A stretch of 36,361 nucleotides of DNA from Mucilaginibacter sp. (GTDB lineage: Bacteria > Bacteroidota > Bacteroidia > Sphingobacteriales > Sphingobacteriaceae): NCBI GenBank assembly GCA_028287895.1, contig JAQBOV010000040.1, forward strand, positions 1-36,361. The letters run 5' to 3'. Shown here piece by piece: positions 34,308 to 36,361 of this stretch. Under the pieces are notes generated by a model. The model saw only the letters and a list, made by a program, of their open reading frames with translations, ran no database searches and was not told the origin of the DNA. Positions within the stretch are counted from its first letter, which is position 1. Every line of letters starts with the position of its first letter. The position numbers were made by a program, and so were the translations under genes.

Positions 34308-34315
34308 TATCTTTG
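34308..34315 (+). promoter_or_regulatory. -7 element of the thioesterase gene
   Basis: TATCTTTG is a perfect TAnnTTTG match, 16 nt before the ATG at 34332. Because it lies downstream of the other possible start (34293), it decides the start codon. The -33 region (TTCG) is weak. Confidence 0.5.
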
Positions 34316-34331
34316 CAAAAAACGACATCCC

Positions 34332-34856
34332 ATGAATGTAAAATACCCCAAGGAATCACATACGATAATGAATGAACTGGTATTGCCAAACGATACCAAT
34401 ACATTGAATAACCTGATGGGCGGGCGTCTACTGCATTGGATGGATATAGCTGCTGCAATTTCTGCACAAAAACATTGCAACCGTATTGTAGTAACCGCAT
34501 CGGTGGATAATGTTTCCTTTAAACATTCCATCAAATTGGGCGATGTGGTAACCATTGAAGCTAAAGTGACCCGTGCATTCACAACCTCGGTGGAAGTCCG
34601 CCTGGATGTATGGGCACAAAATATACCATCCGGTACGAAGGTAAAAAGCAATGAAGCCTATTATACTTTTGTAGCCGTAGACCAAAGCGGTCGTACCATA
34701 CCCGTCCCCCCGCTTGAGCCGGAAACAGAAGAAGATAAAATGTTGTATGCCGGGGCATTACGTCGCCGCCAATTACGCCTGATACTGGGCGGAAAGATGA
34801 AACCAGATGATGCAACTGAACTGAAAGCCCTGTTTTTCGCTGAGCAGAAAAGCTAA
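34332..34856 (+). CDS. Acyl-CoA thioesterase (hotdog fold, YciA/BACH type)
   Basis: A 174-residue cytoplasmic thioesterase hydrolysing acyl-CoA to free acid and CoA. The family's landmarks are clear: MNELVLPNDTNTLNNLMGGRLLHWMDIAAAISAQKH (helix with the catalytic Asp in LHWMD), then SVDNVSFKHSIKLGDVVTIEAKV and SNEAYYTFVAVD. One hotdog domain is present, so it probably forms hexamers. The frame extends to an ATG at 34293, but a -7 element at 34308-34315 makes the ATG at 34332 the better start. Acyl length preference unknown. Convergent with the GHL10-type gene. Confidence 0.9.
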   Translation: MNVKYPKESHTIMNELVLPNDTNTLNNLMGGRLLHWMDIAAAISAQKHCNRIVVTASVDNVSFKHSIKLGDVVTIEAKVTRAFTTSVEVRLDVWAQNIPSGTKVKSNEAYYTFVAVDQSGRTIPVPPLEPETEEDKMLYAGALRRRQLRLILGGKMKPDDATELKALFFAEQKS

Positions 34857-34878
34857 TAAAACTTGAATTAATATCGAA

Positions 34879-34898
34879 CCTGTCTGCCGGCAGGCAGG
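34879..34898. repeat. GC-rich intergenic palindrome
   Basis: CCTGTCTGCC (34879-34888) and GGCAGGCAGG (34889-34898) form a 10-bp inverted repeat with one T-G pair and no loop. It lies between two convergent genes. The core CTGCCGGCAG recurs in related form in the NRPS-like gene, suggesting a dispersed repeat family. In the 104-nt gap it is the only structure seen. Confidence 0.5.
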
Positions 34899-34960
34899 GA
34901 TGAACAGGCAATTTCAAACGCCCAGGTTCCCGGACCGGTGTTCGCCAGTGAGCTCAGGCT

Positions 34961-36040
34961 TTAAAACCCGACCGTCTCGTCGTGCAAAATATGCAGCACA
35001 TTGCCCTTGCTTACATCCCCAAAAAGGGATACGCCGGCCGCACCATTTTTTAAGGCATACTGAATGCCCTGGCGTATTTCGTCATCATTGTTAAAGTCCG
35101 AAAGATACAGCCCGGCATAAAGCGGGAACTTTCCCGCCAGCAAGTGTACGCCTTCTTCCACAGCATCACCTATCCAGCTTACTTTTTCCTTATAAAAACC
35201 GTGGTAGATCATCGGACATACGCCATCGAGTTTAAAATTGGTCCAGTCCTGCCGCACATTTCTGCGGGCCACCTCCGGTGTAGGGAATACTGCAGCAGTG
35301 ATGGCTTTACGGTGGAATTTAGCGATCTGGGATATGCTGTTCACTACGCGTATAATATTGCGGTAACGGAATAAGCGCCAGGAAAGACTTGCCTCGGGGT
35401 ATTGTATACCGGAAAGGTCGGTGCCATATTCGGTTTTAAATTTAGCCCGGCAAACATCGCAGTAGCAAAAATCATATTCAGGCAGTTCTTTTGTCTGCTC
35501 AATATTATATTTCGACCAAAGATTTACGGGCAGTACGACATCGCAGTAACGCACATAATCCAGGTGAATACCGTCTACATAATCTTTTTGCAGTATATCA
35601 TTGACCATTTGTTCCAGGTATTGTTGCACCTCCGGCCTTGATGGGCAAAGCCAGCGATAATAAGTCACATATGGAGGATGATCGGTACATGATTCCCCGT
35701 TGCGGTTCCTGCTGTACCATTCCGGGTGTGTGGCTATCAGTTCGGCACGGTTAAAGGTCCATATCCAGCGGTGCGCCTCTATACCATGCGCTTTTGCCGC
35801 ACGGAAGTGCCTTTCGCTATCAGCCTCAAAAAATATCCCGGTGATACCGGCGGCCTTAAATGCAGCATAGCGTGTTTTAAGCTCATCGTCAGTATCTTTC
35901 TGATTCGGATTGGTCCATACCCAGTTCTTCAATTTCTTCTTTTTATTGAATGCCGGCGATGCCGCAGCAGCACCCGTTACGGGTAATTGAGTAGCCAGAC
36001 CGGCTACCAGGCTGGCTTTTAAAAATTCGCGTTTATTCAT
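34961..36040 (-). CDS. Exported GHL10-type putative glycoside hydrolase
   Basis: A 359-residue protein with a Tat/Sec-like leader (MNKREFLKASLVAGLATQLP). The mature part is a TIM barrel of the GHL10/DUF187 class: WVWTNPNQKDTDDELKTRYAAFKAAGITGIFFEAD, the ERHFRAAKAHGIEAHRWIWTF strand, DGIHLDYVRY (Asp-x-Asp-Tyr-Val-Arg-Tyr, the family's most conserved block), and GVCPMIYHGFY. A Cys cluster, CYCDVCRAKF, resembles a small metal-binding knuckle seen in some members. It probably cleaves an unidentified glycan; active residues are not established by me. Its ATG overlaps the stop of the upstream gene by 8 nt, so the two are likely translationally coupled. Confidence 0.8.
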   Translation of the reverse strand: MNKREFLKASLVAGLATQLPVTGAAAASPAFNKKKKLKNWVWTNPNQKDTDDELKTRYAAFKAAGITGIFFEADSERHFRAAKAHGIEAHRWIWTFNRAELIATHPEWYSRNRNGESCTDHPPYVTYYRWLCPSRPEVQQYLEQMVNDILQKDYVDGIHLDYVRYCDVVLPVNLWSKYNIEQTKELPEYDFCYCDVCRAKFKTEYGTDLSGIQYPEASLSWRLFRYRNIIRVVNSISQIAKFHRKAITAAVFPTPEVARRNVRQDWTNFKLDGVCPMIYHGFYKEKVSWIGDAVEEGVHLLAGKFPLYAGLYLSDFNNDDEIRQGIQYALKNGAAGVSLFGDVSKGNVLHILHDETVGF

Positions 36041-36361
36041 CAGGTTGAGTTAGTCGCTGGATAAATCCTTCCTGGTTAATGGCCCAGGTCACTTTATTTT
36101 CACTATCGGTTATTAATGCCATAAACTGGTGTTGGGTGGCTTCCAATTGCAATACGTTATTTTTTTTATTTATGCTGACGGGACTGGTAATCCCCAATTC
36201 CTGCAAGGCTGCATAATGATGATGCGCTTTATACCACTGCTTTTGGCGGTAGTAAATTAGCCATAAATATCGTTTTTGCTGCTCCTGGTAAGGTAAATTA
36301 AACGTTACGGAGCTTACAGGCTGGCTGCTGAACTGCAGGTATCCCCACCTTTCGGGGTAAT
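36033..36361 (-). CDS. CBM9-like carbohydrate-binding protein, C-terminal fragment
   Basis: The last 109 codons of a gene entering from the right edge, ending in TAA at 36033-36035. The readable part starts YPERWGYLQFSSQPVSSV and continues with YQEQQKRYLWLIYYRQKQW. The block 'hPExWGYVQFS' is characteristic of carbohydrate-binding family 9-like proteins of Bacteroidota, and the following K-x-Y-L-W-x-I-Y-Y-x-Q region is its usual C-terminal extension. The frame overlaps the start of the GHL10-type gene by 8 nt (ATGAATAA), suggesting one operon for glycan binding and cleavage. Signal peptide and main domain lie outside. Confidence 0.75.
   Translation of the reverse strand, partial: YPERWGYLQFSSQPVSSVTFNLPYQEQQKRYLWLIYYRQKQWYKAHHHYAALQELGITSPVSINKKNNVLQLEATQHQFMALITDSENKVTWAINQEGFIQRLTQPDE

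Noticed and set aside
34293..34331. Upstream ATG of the thioesterase gene
   Set aside because: It lies upstream of the -7 promoter element at 34308-34315, so the message probably does not contain it.
1..36361. CRISPR arrays, IS elements, prophage or integrase genes
   Set aside because: No regularly spaced repeats, transposase or integrase motifs were seen on either strand.

Overview
The window reads as chromosome of a Bacteroidota bacterium, most likely of the Sphingobacteriaceae (Mucilaginibacter/Pedobacter-like). Indicators are a double-propeller hybrid histidine kinase, TamL, a DUF5103 type IX secretion plug protein, Bacteroidetes-type promoters (TTG-N19-TAnnTTTG) before several genes, few Shine-Dalgarno sites, and TTG starts on three genes. 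I recognised the families by eye; no database was searched, and the genus is inference. No IS element, prophage, CRISPR array or rRNA was seen.

Layout. 1-4666 (minus): the N-terminus of an exported protein, a perfect 16-bp terminator hairpin, and a 1456-aa hybrid histidine kinase ending in two receiver domains instead of the usual AraC output. 4839-5240: wreck of a group III truncated haemoglobin with several frameshifts, facing a GlxA-type AraC regulator. 6338-7940: plus-strand stress/housekeeping group (DinB-like, PhnB-like VOC, DoxX-like) and a fragment of a second DinB/DUF1572 gene. 8146-13072 (minus): DEAD-box helicase, membrane acyltransferase, and an exported GH3 beta-glucosidase whose apparent promoter carries a perfect 15-bp palindrome. 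13406-17676 (plus): Anbu proteasome-like peptidase, transglutaminase-like peptidase, ABC ATPase and a large membrane partner. 17744-20417 (minus): two-subunit molybdenum hydroxylase. 20481-24467 (minus): membrane-embedded adenylation-PCP-LbH synthetase of the Pls/PosA type, with its presumed activating phosphopantetheinyl transferase divergent at 24624 and an unknown membrane protein behind it. 26006-29418: TamL and a SpoU-class RNA methyltransferase whose divergent start regions overlap by 10 bp, then tRNA-Cys and a 57-aa basic protein that look co-transcribed. 29480-33915: pyrD, an ABC-F ATPase and the T9SS plug protein. 33937-36361: a 51-aa membrane protein, an acyl-CoA thioesterase, a GHL10-type exported hydrolase, and the C-terminus of a CBM9-like protein whose stop overlaps the hydrolase start.

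The two most interesting systems are the membrane NRPS-like enzyme with its phosphopantetheinyl transferase, a candidate poly(amino acid) or amide-forming system whose adenylation domain carries an in-frame palindromic insertion, and the Anbu/transglutaminase/ABC cluster, which locally lacks the ATP-grasp and alpha-E genes usually found with Anbu. Small-scale signals include likely leaderless promoters, three GC-rich palindromic repeats, and several small or broken genes that are easily overlooked.
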